DNA from: JADLHS01 sp049840435
GTDB taxonomy: Bacteria > Verrucomicrobiota > Verrucomicrobiia > Limisphaerales > JADLHS01
Direction of reading: 5' to 3'
Length of the DNA stretch: 64,000 nt
NCBI GenBank assembly: GCA_049840435.1
Contig: JASGKY010000016.1
Coordinates: 161,975 to 225,974, forward strand
Part shown: positions 63,101 to 64,000 of the stretch, in pieces
Layout: every line of letters begins with the position of its first letter
Numbering within the stretch: the first letter of the stretch is position 1
Translations under genes and position numbers: made by a program
The notes under the pieces: model-generated
Seen by the model: only the letters and a program-made list of their open reading frames with translations
Database searches by the model: none
What the model was told of the DNA's origin: nothing

Positions 63101-63622
63101 GTGCTGGCGGCCTGGGAATTCAACCGCAACCACGACAAGGAGGGGTGGAGCGAGGCGGACCTGGGGACGCGGGTGAAGCGCTGGGCGAACAAGGACTGGC
63201 CGACCGAATCGCACCCGGTGAAACACGTGGCGGGCGGGTTTTACACGGTGGCGATCGAGAAGAGCCCGGCCGAGAACAATCCGGCCGCGAACAGCCCGGC
63301 CGCGCGGCTCGTGTCGGGCGACAACCTGAACGTGGAACTGAGCGGCCGGGAGAAGCTCGTGCTGCGGATGCAGAACCAGACGCCGGCGACGGCGATGCGC
63401 GTGGCGTTTGCGACCCGGGCCGAAACGGCGTGGAAGGAGGAGAACCGCGTCGAGTTCGCGGTGACGCCCAACGACCACCAGGTGCGCACGTACACGGTGG
63501 ACCTGTCGCAGGCGGCGGGCTGGAAAGGCACGCTCAAGCAACTGCGGATCGACCTGGCAACCGGCCAGCCGCTGACCGGCACGTGCCGGATCGACTGGGT
63601 CTGGGTGGTGAGGGAGGAGTAG
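60134..63622 (+). CDS. Giant secreted LamG / beta-helix protein
   Basis: About 1,160 residues. Signal peptide (LPSLLLVLVVLGCAGALVA) from ATG 60134. Two LamG-like domains (AVGVWNFERSLADSSGRGNDAF; HWLFEGDLRDATPHAHHLSG). A linker domain precedes a right-handed beta-helix starting YIDSAGGNNALSGDSPATAWKDF with turns such as GLVIEDCIAHHIEGLYRF, VILRDCEMFQCSSGFFMRG and GCLIDRCTFENNAGAAIEVL. A PKD-like segment (TTWEVLEGPGAVTFDDD) and a C-terminal carbohydrate-binding-like domain end it. Probable polysaccharide lyase or adhesin. Breaks near 60530, 60925, 61105, 61500 and 62105; the last 490 residues are uninterrupted. An alternative GTG start is at 60053. Confidence 0.78.
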
Positions 63623-63639
63623 GGGAGGCGATGATTGGA

Positions 63640-63765
63640 GAAAGGTAAAAGTTAAAAGTAAAAAGGAAAAAGGTAAAAGGCAAAAGGAAGACTTTAAAAA
63701 AGTCCGCACGCACTTTTGCCTTTCACCTCCTCACTTTTACCTTTTTCCTTTTCACTTTTAACTTC
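63640..63765. repeat. Long purine/pyrimidine inverted repeat
   Basis: AAAGGTAAAAGTTAAAAGTA and related A/G-rich sequence (63640-63690) is complementary to the C/T-rich stretch at 63712-63765, which ends CACTTTTAACTT. It lies between two convergent genes and could terminate both. The AAAAGGCAAAAG core is shared with 48552-48614. Confidence 0.8.
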
Positions 63766-63768
63766 GGC

Positions 63769-64000
63769 TCACGCCGCGATGCGCCGGCGCGACCGTGGCG
63801 GTCGCCGCGCCGGTGGGGCCGATGCCCAGTTTCACGAGGAATTCGGCGGCCTTGCCCTTGGCGGTGGAGCGGACGGCCCGGATCTGGTAGACCACCTGCC
63901 CCGCGCCCTGCGGCAGGGTCGAGTCGATCAACTCTTTGGGCCCGGTGACGCCGATCGACACCGGCTCGCCGCCGTCGATCTGCCGGGCGATCTGGTAGAT
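63769..64000 (-). CDS. FN3-like cassette protein, 3' end (third copy, partial)
   Basis: Only the last 75 or so residues are in the window: IYQIARQIDGG, STLPQGAGQVVYQIRAVRST, AAEFLVKLGIGPTGAATATVAP. This aligns with the C-terminal half of 48632-49306 (IYQISRRVG..., VVNFGVSGGTTTATATAVP). The open frame ends at 63758 (HRGVSRS), but a one-base shift gives the ending ...RRIAA with stop at 63769, matching the PRMAA end of the intact copy. The gene continues beyond 64000. Confidence 0.7.

Noticed and set aside
1..64000. tRNA, rRNA or plasmid replication origin
   Set aside because: No cloverleaf with conserved T-loop, no ribosomal RNA motifs and no Rep-type gene with iterons were recognised; the minisatellites lack an adjacent initiator gene.

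Overview
The window is GC-rich bacterial chromosome whose gene content points to the Planctomycetota, most likely a Phycisphaerae-type lineage (inference from content; no rRNA or marker gene was seen). Supporting features are a PEP-CTERM/exosortase system, Tat-exported Gfo/Idh/MocA oxidoreductases, a sulfatase, large secreted beta-helix and LamG proteins, a hydrazine-synthase-alpha-like cytochrome c, and many dispersed hairpin repeats of the 'accacgaaggcacgaag' kind. Nearly every gene longer than about 500 bp is broken by one or more small indels, while the reading frame on each side stays clearly homologous and in order. I treat these as sequence errors and give full-length gene spans. Exact residue numbers are therefore approximate.

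Layout: 1-3.2 kb holds the 3' part of a secreted subtilase and a PEP-CTERM surface protein. 3.3-5.9 kb holds a short UvrC-like protein and a Tat-exported oxidoreductase. 6-14.5 kb is a ten-gene chemotaxis operon on the minus strand, in transcription order cheW, mcp, cheR, cheD, cheY, cheX, cheB, cheX, cheY, cheA. 15-27.3 kb is an exopolysaccharide/exosortase locus on the plus strand: Wza-like export lipoprotein, exosortase with a long Pro/Ala/Lys tail, EpsI-like protein, a giant TPR protein, and a Wzz-BY-kinase fusion closed by a strong terminator. The exosortase could process the PEP-CTERM protein at 1.8-3.2 kb.

27.4-33.3 kb holds a glutaredoxin-like protein, a beta-helix protein and a glycoside-hydrolase-like protein. 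33.4-39.4 kb is an accessory stretch: an IS110 element with a structured upstream region (candidate bridge RNA), a membrane protein, a helical/beta cassette gene followed by a truncated tail-collar remnant, a 20-bp minisatellite, an unknown gene, and an ISAs1 element whose TIRs and 10-bp target duplication can be read directly. 39.4-42.7 kb is a two-gene electron-transfer module: a TPR/FMN-binding protein and a NapH-NapG-like fused polyferredoxin.

42.8-47.7 kb has a second oxidoreductase, an unknown secreted protein, a sulfatase and an ecotin-type protease inhibitor, resembling a polysaccharide-use neighbourhood. 47.8-52.1 kb is again accessory: nested hairpins, an intact tail-collar protein, a second cassette protein, a 21-bp minisatellite, small unknown genes and long palindromes. 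52.1-64 kb has an AP-superfamily phosphodiesterase, a second chemoreceptor, a C39-like peptidase, a Flp-type pilin, the HzsA-like cytochrome, a giant LamG/beta-helix protein and the 3' end of a third cassette protein. No tRNA, rRNA, CRISPR array or reverse transcriptase was recognised.
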